From Nemophila menziesii (lineage: Eukaryota; Streptophyta; Magnoliopsida; Boraginales; Hydrophyllaceae): a stretch of DNA of 64,000 nt. The stretch covers positions 33,877,733 to 33,941,732 of the forward strand of contig JARWIR010000002.1 of NCBI GenBank assembly GCA_029959085.1. The letters are read 5' to 3'. Below the pieces are notes generated by a model, which saw only the letters and a program-made list of their open reading frames with translations, searched no databases and was not told where the DNA came from. Below are positions 10,649 to 26,100 of the stretch, in pieces; positions within the stretch are counted from its first letter, which is position 1, and each line of letters opens with the position of its first letter. The translations under genes were made by a program, and so were the position numbers.

Positions 10649-13600
10649 CCATGGAAAGGATAATAACGTGAAGATTTTGTCTCGTTTCTATCATCCAAAC
10701 ACTTTGTAAACCATTTAAAAGATTTTTGAAGTTCCCGGGAGGATTTTCGCTAACTTTCGCAGACTTTCTGAGAATGGTGCATATAATATACGTTTTTTGA
10801 GTGCATTGGGCATTTTGGGACCAACAGATGGCTTCGCCATCTAAGATCATCTGTTTTACGTTATGAGATGTGTTTTGTTGACTTTTAGGTTGTTTTTAAT
10901 ATTCTATTTTAGGATATCGTATTTTGGGTTCGTTAGGGTTTTACCAACCGTAACATTCAACCCTAATTTCAAAAATATCTAACATTATACCCTAAATCGT
11001 AAACACATAACCTTAACCCTATAACCTACACCTAATCCATCACCATAAGCCCTAAATACTAACCATAAACACTAACAATAAACCGTAACCAGAAACCCCA
11101 AACACTAGACACTAAACCCTATACCCTAATCCCAAAACCTTAATCACAGAACCTAACCATGGAAAGGATAATAACGTGATGATTTGGCTCGTTTCTATCA
11201 TTCAAACACTTTTTAAACCGTTTTTATGATTTTTGAAGTTCCCGGGAGGATTTTTGCTAACTTTCGCATACTTTCTCCTAATTGGGCACATAATATATGT
11301 TTTTTGAGTGCGTTGGGCCTTCTTGGACCGGCAGATGGCTTCACTATTTAAGATCATCTGTTTTACGTTTTGAGATGTGTTTTGTTGACTTTTAGATTGT
11401 TTTTAATATACTATTTCAGGATTTCGTATTTTGGGTCCGTTAGGTTTTCACCAACCATAACATTAAACCCTAATTTCAAAAATCTCTAACATTATACCCT
11501 AAACAATAAACAAAAAACCTTAACCCTATAACCTACACCTAATCCATCACCATAAGCCCTAAATACTAACCATAACCACTAACAATAAACCGTAACCAGA
11601 AACCCAAAACCCTAGACACTAAACCCTATACCCTAATCCCAAAACCTTAATCACAGAACCTAACCATGGAAAGGATAATAACGTGAAGATTTGGCTCGTT
11701 TCTATCATTCAAACACTTTGTAAACTGTTTTTATGATTTTTGAAGTTCCCGGGAGGATTTTTGCTAAATTTCGCATACTTTCTCCGAATGGGGCACATAA
11801 TATATGTTTTTTGAGTGCGTTGGGCCTTCATGGACCGGCAGATGGCTTCGCCATCTAAGATCATCTGTTTTACGTTTTGAGATGTGTTTTGTTGACTTTT
11901 AGATTGTTTTTAATATACTATTTTAGGATTTCGTATTTTGGGTTCGTTAGGGTTTTACCAACCGTAACATTCAACCCTAATTTCAAAAATATCTAACATT
12001 ATACCCTAAATCGTAAACACATAACCTTAACCCTATAACCTACACCTAATCCATCACCATAAGCCCTAAATACTAACCATAAACACTAACAATAAACCGT
12101 AACCAGAAACCCCAAACACTAGACACTAAACCCTATACCCTAATCCCAAAACCTTAATCACAGAACCTAACCATGGAAAGGATAATAACGTGATGATTTG
12201 GCTCGTTTCTATCATTCAAACACTTTTTAAACCGTTTTTATGATTTTTGAAGTTCCCGGGAGGATTTTTGCTAACTTTCGCATACTTTCTCCTAATTGGG
12301 CACATAATATATGTTTTTTGAGTGCGTTGGGCCTTCTTGGACCGGCAGATGGCTTCACTATCTAAGATCATCTGTTTTACGTTTTGAGATGTGTTTTGTT
12401 GACTTTTAGATTGTTTTTAATATACTATTTCAGGATTTCGTATTTTGGGTCCGTTAGGTTTTCACCAACCATAACATTAAACCCTAATTTCAAAAATCTC
12501 TAACATTATACCCTAAACAATAAACAAAAAACCTTAACCCTATAACCTACACCTAATCCATCACCATAAGCCCTAAATACTAACCATAACCACTAACAAT
12601 AAACCGTAACCAGAAACCCAAAACCCTAGACACTAAACCCTATACCCTAATCCCAAAACCTTAATCACAGAACCTAACCATGGAAAGGATAATAACGTGA
12701 AGATTTGGCTCGTTTCTATCATTCAAACACTTTGTAAACTGTTTTTATGATTTTTGAAGTTCCCGGGAGGATTTTTGCTAAATTTCGCATACTTTCTCCG
12801 AATGGGGCACATAATATATGTTTTTTGATTGCGTTGGGCCTTCATGGACCGGCAGATGGCTTCGCCATCTAAGATCATCTGTTTTACGTTTTGAGATGTG
12901 TTTTGTTGACTTTTAGATTGTTTTTAATATATTATTTTAGGATTTCGTATTTTGGGTCCGTTAGGTTTTTACCAACCATAACATTCAACCCTAATTTCAA
13001 AAATCTCTAACATTATACCCTAACCCATCACCATAAGCCCTAAATACTAACCATAACCACTAACAATAAACCGTAACCAGAAACCCAAAACCCTAGACAC
13101 TAAACCCTATACCCTAATCCCAAAACCATAATCACAGAACCTAACCATGGAAAGGATAATAACGTGAAGATTTGGCTCGTTTCTATCATTCAAACACTTT
13201 GTAAACCGTTTTTATGATTTTTGAAGTTCCCGGGAGGGTTTTTGCTAACTTTCGCATACTTTCTCCTAATGGGGCACATAATATATGTTTTTTGAGTGCG
13301 TTGGGCCTTCTTGGACCGGCAGATGGCTTCGCCATCTAAGATCATCTGTTTTACGTTTTGAGATGTGTTTTGTTTACTTTTAGATTGTTTTTAATATACT
13401 ATTTTAGGATTTCATATTTTGGGTCCGTTAGGTTTTCACCAACCATAACATTCAACCCTAATTTCAAAAATCTCTAACATTATACCCTAAACAATAAACA
13501 AAAAACCTTAACCCTATAACCTACACCTAATCCATCACCATAAGCCCTAAATACTAACCATAACCACTAACAATAAACCGTAACCAGAAACCCAAAACCC

Positions 13601-14655
13601 TAGACACTAAACCCTATACCCTAATCCCAAAACCTTAATCACAGAACCTAACCATGGAAAGGATAATAACGTGAAGATTTGGCTCGTTTCTATCATTCAA
13701 ACACTTTGTAAACCGTTTTTATGATTTTTGAAGTTCCCGGGAGGATTTTTGCTAACTTTCGCATACTTTCTCCGAATGGGGCACATTAATATATGTTTTT
13801 TGAGTGCGTTGGGCCTTCTTGGACCGGCAGATGGCTTCGCCATCTAAGATCATCTGTTTTACGTTTTGAGATGTGTTTTGTTGACTTTTAGATTGTTTTT
13901 AATATTCTATTTCAGATATCGTTTTGTGCGTCCGTTAGGTTTTTAACAACCATAACATTCAACACTAATTTCTAAAATCTCTAACATTATACCCTAAACA
14001 ATAAAAAAAAAAACCTTAACCTATAACCTACACCTAATCCATCGCCATAAGCCCTAAATACTAACCATAACCACTAACAATAAACCGTAAAAAGAAATCC
14101 CAAACCCTAGACACTAAACCCTATACCCTAATCCCAAAACCTTAATCACAGAAACCTAACCATGGAAAGGATAATAACGTGAAGATTTTGGCTCGTTTAT
14201 ATCATTCAAACACACTGCAAACTGTTTTTAAGTTTGTTGAAGTTCCCGGGAGGATTTTTGCTAACTTTCGCATACTTTCTAAGAATGGGGCACATAATAT
14301 ATGTTTTTTTAGTGCATTGGGCCTTCTGGGACCGATAGATGGCTTTTCCATCTAAGATCATCTGTTTTACGTTTTGATGACTTTTAGGTTATTTTTAATA
14401 TTCTATTTTAGGATATTGTATTTTGGGTCCGTTAGGTTTTTACCAACCGTAACATTCAACCCTAATTTCTAAGATCTCTAACATTATACCCTAAATCATA
14501 AACACAAAACCTTATCCTTATAACACACACCTAATCCATCACCATAAGCCCTAAATACTATCAATAAACACTAACAATAAACCGTAACCAGAAACCCCAA
14601 ACCCTAGACACTAAACCCTATACCCTATCCCAAAACCTTAATCACGGAAATCTAA
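10649..14655 (+). repeat. 8-monomer HOR, copy 2 (about 4,007 bp)
   Basis: Anchors are at 10649, 11157, 11664, 12171, 12678, 13145, 13652 and 14160, matching copy 1 one by one at about 4,006 bp. Only scattered differences were seen, for example CACTATTTAAG at 11342 against CACTATCTAAG at 7335, TTTGATTGCG near 12826 against TTTGAGTGCG, and an A-run near 14005 where copy 1 has AAACAAAAAA. Such close similarity points to a recent amplification. Confidence 0.88.
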
Positions 14656-17600
14656 CCATGGAAAGGATAGTAACGTGAAGATTTTGTCTGGTTTCTATCA
14701 TCCAAACACTTTGTAAACCGTTTAAAAGATTTTTGAAGTTCCCGGGAGGATTTTCGCTAACTTTCGCATACTTTCTGAGTAAGGTGCATATAATATATGT
14801 TTTTTGAGTGTTGTGGGCCTTTTGGGACCGACAGATGGCTTTGCCATCTAAGATCATCTGTTTTACGTTTTGAGATGTGTTTTGTTGACTTTTAGGTTGT
14901 TTTTAATATTCTATTTTAGGATATCGTATTTTGGGTTCGTTAGGGTTTTACCAACCGTAACATTCAACCCTAATTTCAAAAATATCTAACATTATACCCT
15001 AAATCGTAAACACATAACCTTAACCCTATAACCTACACCTAATCCATCACCATAAGCCCTAAATACTAACCATAAACACTAACAATAAACCGTAACCAGA
15101 AACCCCTAACACTAGACACTAAACCCTATACCCTAATCCCAAAACCATAATCACAGAACCTAACCATGGAAAGGATAATAACGTGAAGATTTGGCTCGTT
15201 TCTATCATTCAAACACTTTGTAAACCGTTTTTATGATTTTTGAAGTTCCCGGGAGGATTTTTGCTAACTTTCGCATACTTTCTCCGAATGGGGCACATTA
15301 ATATATGTTTTTTGAGTGCGTTGGGCCTTCTTGGACCGGCAGATGGCTTCGCCATCTAAGATCATCTGTTTTACGTTTTGAGATGTGTTTTGTTGACTTT
15401 TAGATTGTTTTTAATATTCTATTTCAGAAATCGTATTGTGCGTCCGTTAGGTTTTTAACAACCATAACATTCAACACTAATTTCTAAAATCTCTAACATT
15501 ATACCCTAAACAATAAAAAAAAACCTTAACCTATAACCTACACCTAATCCATCGCCATAAGCCCTAAATACTAACCATAACCACTAACAATAAACTGTAA
15601 AAAGAAATCCCAAACCCTAGACACTAAACCCTATACCCTAATCCCAAAACCTTAATCACAGAAACCTAACCATGGAAAGGATAATAACGTGAAGATTTTG
15701 GCTCGTTTATATCATTCAAACACACTGCAAACCGTTTTTAAGTTTGTTGAAGTTCCCGGGAGGATTTTTGCTAACTTTCGCATACTTTCTAAGAATGGGG
15801 CACATAATATATGTTTTTTTAGTGCATTGGGCCTTCTGGGACCGATAGATGGCTTTTCCATCTAAGATCATCTGTTTTACGTTTTGATGACTTTTAGGTT
15901 ATTTTTAATATTCTATTTTAGGATATTGTATTTTGGGTCCGTTAGGTTTTTACAAACCGTAACATTCAACCCTAATTTCTAAGATCTCTAACATTATACC
16001 CTAAATCATAAACACAAAACCTTAACCTTATAACACACACCTAATCCATCACCATAAGCCCTAAATACTAACAATAAACACTAACAATAAACCGTAACCA
16101 GAAACCCCAAACCCTAGACACTAAACCCTATACCCTAATCCCAAAACCTTAATCACAGAACCTAACCATGGAAAGGATAATAACGTGAAGATTTGGCTCG
16201 TTTCTATCATTCAAACACATTGTAAACCGTTTTTATGATTTTTGAAGTTCCCGGGAGGATTTTTGCTAACTTTCGCATATTTTCTCCGAATGGGGCACAT
16301 AATATATGTTTTTTGAGTGCGTTGGGCCTTCTTGGACCGGCAGATGGCTTCGCCATCTAAGATCATCTGTTTTACGTTTTGAGATGTGTTTTGTTGACTT
16401 TTAGATTGTTTTTAATATACTATTTTAGGATTTCGTATTTTGGGTCTGTTAGGTTTTCACCAACCATAACATTCAACCCTAATTTCAAAAATCTCTAACA
16501 TTATACCCTGAACAATAAACAAAAAACCTTAACCCTATTACCTACACCTAATCCATCACCATAAGCCCTAAATACTAACCATAACCACTAACAATAAACT
16601 GTAACCAGAAACCCAAAACCCTAGACACTAAACCCTATACCCTAATCCTAAAACCTTAATCACAGAACCTAACCATGGAAAGGATAATAACGTGAAGATT
16701 TGGCTCGTTTCTATCATTCAAACACTTTGTAAACCGTTTTTAAGATTTTTGAAGTTCCCGGGAGGATTTTTGCTTACTTTCGCATACTTTCTCCGAATGG
16801 GGCACATAATATATGTTTTTTGAGTGCGTTGGGCCTTCTTGGACCAGCAGATGGCTTCGCCATCTAAGATCATCTGTTTTACGTTTTGAGATGTGTTTTG
16901 TTGACTTTTAGATTGTTTTTAATATTCTATTTCAGATATCGTATTGTGCGTCCGTTAGGTTTTTAACAACCCTAACAATCAACACTAATTTCTAAAAACT
17001 CTAACATTATACCCTAAACAATAAACAAAAATCCTTAACCTATAACGTACACCTAATCCATCACCATAAGCCCTAAATACTAACCATAACCACTAACAAT
17101 AAACCGTAAACAGAAACCCCAAACCCTAGACACTAAACCCTACACCCTAATCCCAAAACCTTAATCACAGAAACCTAACCATGGAAAGGATAATAACGTG
17201 AAGATTTTGGCTCGTTTCTATCATTCAAACACACTGCAAACCGTTTTTAAGTTTGTTGAAGTTCCCGGGAGGATTTTTGCTAACTTTCGCATACTTTCTA
17301 AGAATGGGGCACATAATATATGTTTTTTTAGTGCATTGGGCCTTCTGGGACCGATAGATGGCTTTTCCATCTAAGATCATCTGTTTTACGTTTTGATGAC
17401 TTTTAGGTTGTTTTTAATATTCTATTTTAGGATATCGTATTGTGCGTCCGTTAGGGTTTTACCAACCGTAACATTCAGCCCTAATTTCTAAAATATCTAA
17501 CCTTATACCCTAAATCGTAAACAAAAAACCTTACCCCTATAACCTACACCTAATCCATCACCATACGCCCTAAATACTAACAATAAACACTAACAATAAA

Positions 17601-19190
17601 CCGTAACCAGAAACCCCAAACCCTAGACACTAAACCCTATACCCTAATCCCAAAACCTTAATCACAGAAACCTAACCATGGAAAGGATAATAACGTGAAG
17701 ATTTTGTCTCGTTTCTATCATCCAAAAACTTTGTAAACCGTTTAAAAGATTTTTGAAGTTCCCGGGAGGATTTTCGATAACTTTCGCAGACTTTCTGAGA
17801 ATGGTGCATATAATATATGTTTTTTGAGTGCTGTGGGTCTTTTGGGACCTACAGATGGCTTCACCATCTAAGATCATCTGTTTTACATTTTGAGATGTGT
17901 TTTGTTGACTTTTAGGTTGTTTTTAATATTCTATTTTAGGATATCGTATTGTGCGTCCGTTAGGGTTTTTCCAATCGTAACATTCAGCCCTAATTTCTAA
18001 AATCTCTAACCTTTTACCCTATATCGTAAACACAAAACCTTAACCCTATAACCTACACCTAATCCATCACCATAAGCCCTAAATACTAACCATAAACACT
18101 AACAATAAACCGTAACCAGAAACCACAAACCATAGACACTAAACCCCTATACCCTAATCCCAAAACCTTAATCACAGAAACCTAACCATGGAAAGGATAA
18201 TAACGTGAAGATTTTGGCTCGTTTCTATCGTTCAAACACTCTGCAAACCGTTTTTAAGTTTGTTGAAGTTCCAGGGAGGATTTTTGCTAACTTTCGCATA
18301 CTTTCTCAGAATGGGGCACATAATATATGTTTTTTGAGTGCGTTGGGCCTTCTGGGACCGATAGATGGCTTTGCCATCTAAGATCATCTGTTTTACGTTT
18401 TGATGACTTTTAGGTTGTTTTTAATATTCTATTTTAGGATATCGTATTTTGGGTCCATTAGGTTTTTACAAACCGTAACATTCAACCCTAATTTCTAAAA
18501 TCTCTAACATTATACCCTAAATCATAAACACAAAACCTTAACCTTATAACCCAAACCTAATCCATCACCATAAGCCGTAAATACTAACCATAAACACAAA
18601 CAATAAACCGTAACCAGAAACCCCAAACCCTAGACACTAAACCCTATACCCTAATCCCAAAACCTTAATCACATAACCTAACCATGGAATGGATAATAAC
18701 GTGAAGATTGTGTCTCGTTTCTACCATTCAAACACTTTGTAAACCGTTTTTAAGATTTTTTAAGTTCCGGGGAGGATTTTTGCTAACTATCGCATACTTT
18801 CTCCGAATGGGGCACATAATATATGTTTTTTGAGTGCGTTGGGCCTTCTTGGACCGGCAAATGGCTTTGCCATCTAAGATCATCTGATTTACGTTTTGAG
18901 ATGTGTTTTGTTGACTTTTAGGTTGTTTTTAATATTCTATCTTAGGATATCGTATTGTGCGTCCGTTAGGGTTTTACCTATCGTAACATTCAGCCCTAAT
19001 TCTTAAAATATCTAACCTTATATCCTAAATCGTAAACAAAAAACCTTACCCCTGTAACCTACACCTAATCCATCACCATACGCCCTAAATACTAACCATA
19101 AACACTAACAATAAACCGTAACCAGAAACCACAAAACCTATACACTAAACCCTATACCCTAATCCCAAAACCTTAATCACAGAAAGCTAA
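14656..19190 (+). repeat. Diverse satellite segment between two HOR domains
   Basis: Anchors are at 14656, 15164, 15670, 16166, 16673, 17179, 17676, 18186 and 18682. Long and short monomers alternate, but I found no fixed multi-monomer period. Substitutions are denser from about 17.4 kb onward, such as CTAACCTTATACC and TCCAATCGTAACATTCAGCCC. Monomers at 17676 and 18186 introduce the variants that dominate the 4-monomer HOR to the right, so this looks like a transition zone with less homogenisation. Confidence 0.65.
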
Positions 19191-19685
19191 CCATTGAAAG
19201 GATAATTACGTGAAGATTTTGGCTCGTTTCTATCGTTCAAACACTCTGCAAACCGTTTTTAAGTTTGTTGAAGTTCCCGGGAGGATTTTTGCTAACTTTC
19301 GCATACTTTCTTAGAATGGGGCACATAATGTATGTTTTTTGAGTGCGTTGGGCCTTCTGGGACCGATAGATGGCTTCGCCATCTAAGCTCATCTGTTTTA
19401 CGTTTGGATGACTTTTAGGTTGTTTTTATATTCTATTTTAGGATATCGTATTTTGGGTTAATTAGGTTTTTACCAACCGTAACATTCAACCCTAATTTCT
19501 AAAATCTCTAACATTATACCCTAAATCATAAACACAAAACCTTAACCTCATAACCCACACCTAATCCATCACCATAAGCCCTAAATACTAACCATAAGTA
19601 CTAACAATAAACCGTAACCAGAAACCCCAAACCCTAGACACTAAACCCTATACCCTAATCCCAAATCCTTAATCACAGAACCTAA

Positions 19686-20111
19686 CCATGGAAAGGATAA
19701 TAACGTGAAGATTTGGCTCGTTTCTATCATTCAAACACTTTGTAAACCGTTTTTAAGATTTTTGAAGTTCCCGGGAGGATTTTTGCTAACTTTCGCATAC
19801 TCTCTCCGAATGGGGCACATAATATATGTTTTTTTGAGTGCGTTGGGCCTTCTTGGACCGGCAGATGGCTTCGCCATCTAAGATCATCTGTTTTACGTTT
19901 TGAGATGTGGTTTGTTGACTTTAAGATTGTTTTTAATATTCTATTTCAGATATCGTATTGTGCGTCCGTTAGGTTTTTAACAACCGTAACATTCCACACC
20001 TAATCCATCACCATAAGCCCTAAATACTAACCATAAACACTTACAATAAACCGTAACCAGAAACCCCAAACCCTGTACCCTAATCCCAAAACATTAATCA
20101 CAGAAACCTAA
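19686..20111 (+). repeat. Monomer with about 68-bp deletion in the A/C-rich half
   Basis: At about 19995 the sequence goes from AACATTC directly to CACACCTAATCC. The equivalent monomers at 21604, 23591, 25579, 27569, 29556 and 31541 contain about 68 bp more, including one CCCTAAA word. This deletion is private to this copy, so it arose after, or at the edge of, the 4-monomer amplification. Confidence 0.8.
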
Positions 20112-23100
20112 CCATGGAAAGGATAATAACGTGATGATTTTGGCACGTTTCTATCATTCAACACTCTGCAAACCGTTTTTAAGTTTGTTGAAGTTTCCGG
20201 GAGGATTTTTGCTAACTTTCGCATACTTTATCAGAATAGGGCACATAATATATGTTTTGTGAGTGCGTTGGGCCATCTGAGACCGATAGATGGCTTTTCT
20301 AAGATCGTCTGTTTTACGTTTTGATATCTTTTAGGTTGTTTTTAATATTCTGTTTTAGGATATCGTATTTTGGGTCCGTTAGGTTTTACCAACCGTAACA
20401 TACAACCCTAATTTCTAGAATCTCTAACATTATACCCTAAATCATAAACACAAAACCTTAACCTTATAACCCAAACCTAATCCATCACCTTAATCCCTAA
20501 ATACTAACCATAAACACTAACAATAAACCGTAACCAGAAACCCCAAACCTAGACACTAAACCTTATACCCTAATCCCAAAACCAGAATCACAGAAACCTA
20601 ACCATGGAAAGGATAATAACGTGAAGATTTTGGCTCGTTACTATCATTCAAACACTTTGTAAACCGTTTTTAAGATCTTTGAAGTTCCCGGGAGGGTTCT
20701 TGCTAAATTTTGTATACTTTCTCCAAATAGGGGACATAATATATGTTTTTTGAGTGTTGTGGACCTTCTCGGACCGATAGATGGCTTCGCCATCTAAGAT
20801 CATATGTTTTACATTTTGAGATGTGTTTTGTTGACTTTTAGGTTGTTTTTAATATTCTATTTTAGGATATCGTATTGTGCGTCCATAGGGTTTTTCCAAT
20901 CGTAACATTCAGCCCTAATTTCTGAAATCTCTAACCTTTTACCCTAAATCGTAAACACAAAACCTTAACCCTATAACCTACACCTAATCCATCACCATAA
21001 GCCCTAAATACTAACCTTAAACACTAACAATAAACCGTAACCAGAAACCACAACCCTAGACACTAAACCCTATACCCTAATCCCAAAACCTTAATCACAG
21101 AAAGCTAACCATTGAAAGGATAATTACGTGAAGATTTTGGCTCGTTTCTATCGTTCAAACACTCTGCAAACCGTTTTTAAGTTTGTTGAAGTTCCCGGGA
21201 GGATTTTTGCTAACTTTCGCATACTTTCTTAGAATGGGGCACATAATGTATGTTTTTTGAGTGCGTTGGGCCTTCTGGGACCGATAGATGGCTTCGCCAT
21301 CTAAGCTCATCTGTTTTACGTTTGGATGACTTTTAGGTTGTTTTTATATTCTATTTTAGGATATCGTATTTTGGGTTAATTAGGTTTTTACCAACCGTAA
21401 CATTCAACCCTAATTTCTAAAATCTCTAACATTATACCGTAAATCATAAACACAAAACCTTAACCTCATAACCCACACCTAATCCATCACCATAAGCCCT
21501 AAATACTAACCATAAGTACTAACAATAAACCGTAACCAGAAACCCCAAACCCTAGACACTAAACCCTATACCCTAATCCCAAATCCTTAATCACAGAACC
21601 TAACCATGGAAAGGATAATAACGTGAAGATTTGGCTCTTTCTATCATTCAAACACTTTGTAAACCGTTTTTAAGATTTTTGAAGTTCCCGGGAGGATTTT
21701 TGCTAACTTTCGCATACTCTCTCCGAATGGGGCACATAATATATGTTTTTTTTAGTGCGTTGGGCCTTCTTGGACCGGCAGATGGCTTCGCCATCTAAGA
21801 TCATCTGTTTTACGTTTTGAGATGTGTTTTGTTGACTTTAAGATTGTTTTTAATATTCTATTTCAGATATCGTATTGTGCGTCCGTTAGGTTTTTAACAA
21901 CCGTAACATTCAACACTAATTTCTAAAATCTCTAACATTATACCCTAAAAGATAAACAAAAAACCTTAACCCTATAACCCACACCTAATCCATCACCATA
22001 AGCCCTAAATACTAACCATAAACACTTACAATAAACCGTAACCAGAAACCCCAAACCCTGTACCCTAATCCCAAAACCTTAATCACAGAAACCTATCCAT
22101 GGAAAGGATAATAACGTGATGATTTTGGCACGTTTCTATCATTCAACACTCTGCAAACCGTTTTTAAGTTTGTTGAAGTTTCCGGGAGGATTTTTGCTAA
22201 CTTTCGCATACTTTATCAGAATAGGGCACATAATATATGTTTTGTGAGTGCGTTGGGCCATCTGAGACCGATAGATGGCTTTTCTAAGATCGTCTGTTTT
22301 ACGTTTTGATATCTTTTAGGTTGTTTTTAATATTCTGTTTTAGGATATCGTATTTTGGGTCCGTTAGGTTTTTACCAACAGTAACATACAACCCTAATTT
22401 CTAGAATCTCTAACATTATACCCTAAATCATAAACACAAAACCTTAACCTTATAACCCAAACCTAATCCATCACCTTAATCCCTAAATACTAACCATAAA
22501 CACTAACAATAAACCGTAACCAGAAACCCCAAACCCTAGACACTAAACCTTATACCCTAATCCCAAAACCTTAATCACAGAAACCTAACCATGGAAAGGA
22601 TAATAACGTGAAGATTTTGGCTCGTTACTATCATTCAAACACTTTGTAAACCGTTTTTAAGATCTTTGAAGTTCCCGGGAGGGTTCTTGCTAAATTTTGT
22701 ATACTTTCTCCAAATAGGGGACATAATATATGTTTTTTGAGTGTTGTGGACCTTCTGGGACCATAGATGGCTTCGCCATCTAAGATCATATGTTTTACAT
22801 TTTGAGATGTGTTTTGTTGACTTTTAGGTTGTTTTTAATATTCTATTTTAGGATATCGTATTGTGCGTCCATAGAGTTTTTCCAATCGTAACATTCAGCC
22901 CTAATTTCTGAAATCTCTAACCTTTTACCCTAAATCGTAAACACAAAACCTTAACCCTATAACCTACACCTAATCCATCACCATAAGCCCTAAATACTAA
23001 CCATAAACACTAACAATAAACCGTAACCAGAAACCACAACCCTAGACACTAAACCCCTATACCCTAATCCCAAAACCTTAATCACAGAAAGCTAACCATT

Positions 23101-26100
23101 GAAAGGATAATTACGTGAAGATTTTGGCTCGTTTCTATCGTTCAAACACTCTGCAAACCGTTTTTAAGTTTGTTGAAGTTCCCGGGAGGATTTTTGCTAA
23201 CTTTCGCATACTTTCTTAGAATGGGGCACATAATGTATGTTTTTTGAGTGCGTTGGGCCTTCTGGGACCGATAGATGGCTTCGCCATCTAAGCTCATCTG
23301 TTTTACGTTTGGATGACTTTTAGGTTGTTTTTATATTCTATTTTAGGATATCGTATTTTGGGTTAATTAGGTTTTTACCAACCGTAACATTCAACCCTAA
23401 TTTCTAAAATCTCTAACATTATACCCTAAATCATAAACACAAAACCTTAACCTCATAACCCACACCTAATCCATCACCATAAGCCCTAAATACTAACCAT
23501 AAGTACTAACAATAAACCGTAACCAGAAACCCCAAACCCTAGACACTAAACCCTATACCCTAATCCCAAATCCTTAATCACAGAACCTAACCATGGAAAG
23601 GATAATAACGTGAAGATTTGGCTCTTTCTATCATTCAAACACTTTGTAAACCGTTTTTAAGATTTTTGAAGTTCCCGGGAGGATTTTTGCTAACTTTCGC
23701 ATACTCTCTCCGAATGGGGCACATAATATATGTTTTTTTGAGTGCGTTGGGCCTTCTTGGACCGGCAGATGGCTTCGCCATCTAAGATCATCTGTTTTAC
23801 GTTTTGAGATGTGTTTTGTTGACTTTAAGATTGTTTTTAATATTCTATTTCAGATATCGTATTGTGCGTCCGTTAGGTTTTTAACAACCGTAACATTCAA
23901 CACTAATTTCTAAAATCTCTAACATTATACCCTAAAAGATAAACAAAAAACCTTAACCCTATAACCCACACCTAATCCATCACCATAAGCCCTAAATACT
24001 AACCATAAACACTTACAATAAACCGTAACCAGAAACCCCAAACCCTGTACCCTAATCCCAAAACCTTAATCACAGAAACCTATCCATGGAAAGGATAATA
24101 ACGTGATGATTTTGGCACGTTTCTATCATTCAACACTCTGCAAACCGTTTTTAAGTTTGTTGAAGTTTCCGGGAGGATTTTTGCTAACTTTCGCATACTT
24201 TATCAGAATAGGGCACATAATATATGTTTTGTGAGTGCGTTGGGCCATCTGAGACCGATAGATGGCTTTTCTAAGATCGTCTGTTTTACGTTTTGATATC
24301 TTTTAGGTTGTTTTTAATATTCTGTTTTAGGATATCGTATTTTGGGTCCGTTAGGTTTTTACCAACAGTAACATACAACCCTAATTTCTAGAATCTCTAA
24401 CATTATACCCTAAATCATAAACACAAAACCTTAACCTTATAACCCAAACCTAATCCATCACCTTAATCCCTAAATACTAACCATAAACACTAACAATAAA
24501 CCGTAACCAGAAACCCCAAACCCTAGACACTAAACCTTATACTCTAATCCCAAAACCTTAATCACAGAAACCTAACCATGGAAAGGATAATAACGTGAAG
24601 ATTTTGGCTCGTTACTATCATTCAAACACTTTGTAAACCGTTTTTAAGATCTTTGAAGTTCCCGGGAGGGTTCTTGCTAAATTTTGTATACTTTCTCCAA
24701 ATAGGGGACATAATATATGTTTTTTGAGTGTTGTGGACCTTCTGGGACCGATAGATGGCTTTGCCATCTAAGATCATATGTTTTACATTTTGAGATGTGT
24801 TTTGTTGACTTTTAGGTTGTTTTTAATATTCTATTTTAGGATATCGTATTGTGCGTCCATAGAGTTTTTCCAATCGTAACATTCAGCCCTAATTTCTGAA
24901 ATCTCTAACCTTTTACCCTAAATCGTAAACACAAAACCTTAACCCTATAACCTACACCTAATCCATCACCATAAGCCCTAAATACTAACCATAAACACTA
25001 ACAATAAACCGTAACCAGAAACCACAACCCTAGACACTAAACCCCTATACCCTAATCCCAAAACCTTAATCACAGAAAGCTAACCATTGAAAGGATAATT
25101 ACGTGAAGATTTTGGCTCGTTTCTATCGTTCAAACACTCTGCAAACCGTTTTTAAGTTTGTTGAAGTTCCCGGGAGGATTTTTGCTAACTTTCGCATACT
25201 TTCTTAGAATGGGGCACATAATGTATGTTTTTTGAGTGCGTTGGGCCTTCTGGGACCGATAGATGGCTTCGCCATCTAAGCTCATCTGTTTTACGTTTGG
25301 ATGACTTTTAGGTTGTTTTTATATTCTATTTTAGGATATCGTATTTTGGGTTAATTAGGTTTTTACCAACCGTAACATTCAACCCTAATTTCTAAAATCT
25401 CTAACATTATACCCTAAATCATAAACACAAAACCTTAACCTCATAACCCACACCTAATCCATCACCATAAGCCCTAAATACTAACCATAAGTACTAACAA
25501 TAAACCGTAACCAGAAACCCCAAACCCTAGACACTAAACCCTATACCCTAATCCCAAATCCTTAATCACAGAACCTAACCATGGAAAGGATAATAACGTG
25601 AAGATTTGGCTCTTTCTATCATTCAAACACTTTGTAAACCGTTTTTAAGATTTTTGAAGTTCCCGGGAGGATTTTTGCTAACTTTCGCATACTCTCTCCG
25701 AATGGGGCACATAATATATGTTTTTTTGAGTGCGTTGGGCCTTCTTGGACCGGCAGATGGCTTCGCCATCTAAGATCATCTGTTTTACGTTTTGAGATGT
25801 GTTTTGTTGACTTTAAGATTGTTTTTAATATTCTATTTCAGATATCGTATTGTGCGTCCGTTAGGTTTTTAACAACCGTAACATTCAACACTAATTTCTA
25901 AAATCTCTAACATTATACCCTAAAAGATAAACAAAAAACCTTAACCCTATAACCCACACCTAATCCATCACCATAAGCCCTAAATACTAACCATAAACAC
26001 TTACAATAAACCGTAACCAGAAACCCCAAACCCTGTACCCTAATCCCAAAACCTTAATCACAGAAACCTATCCATGGAAAGGATAATAACGTGATGATTT

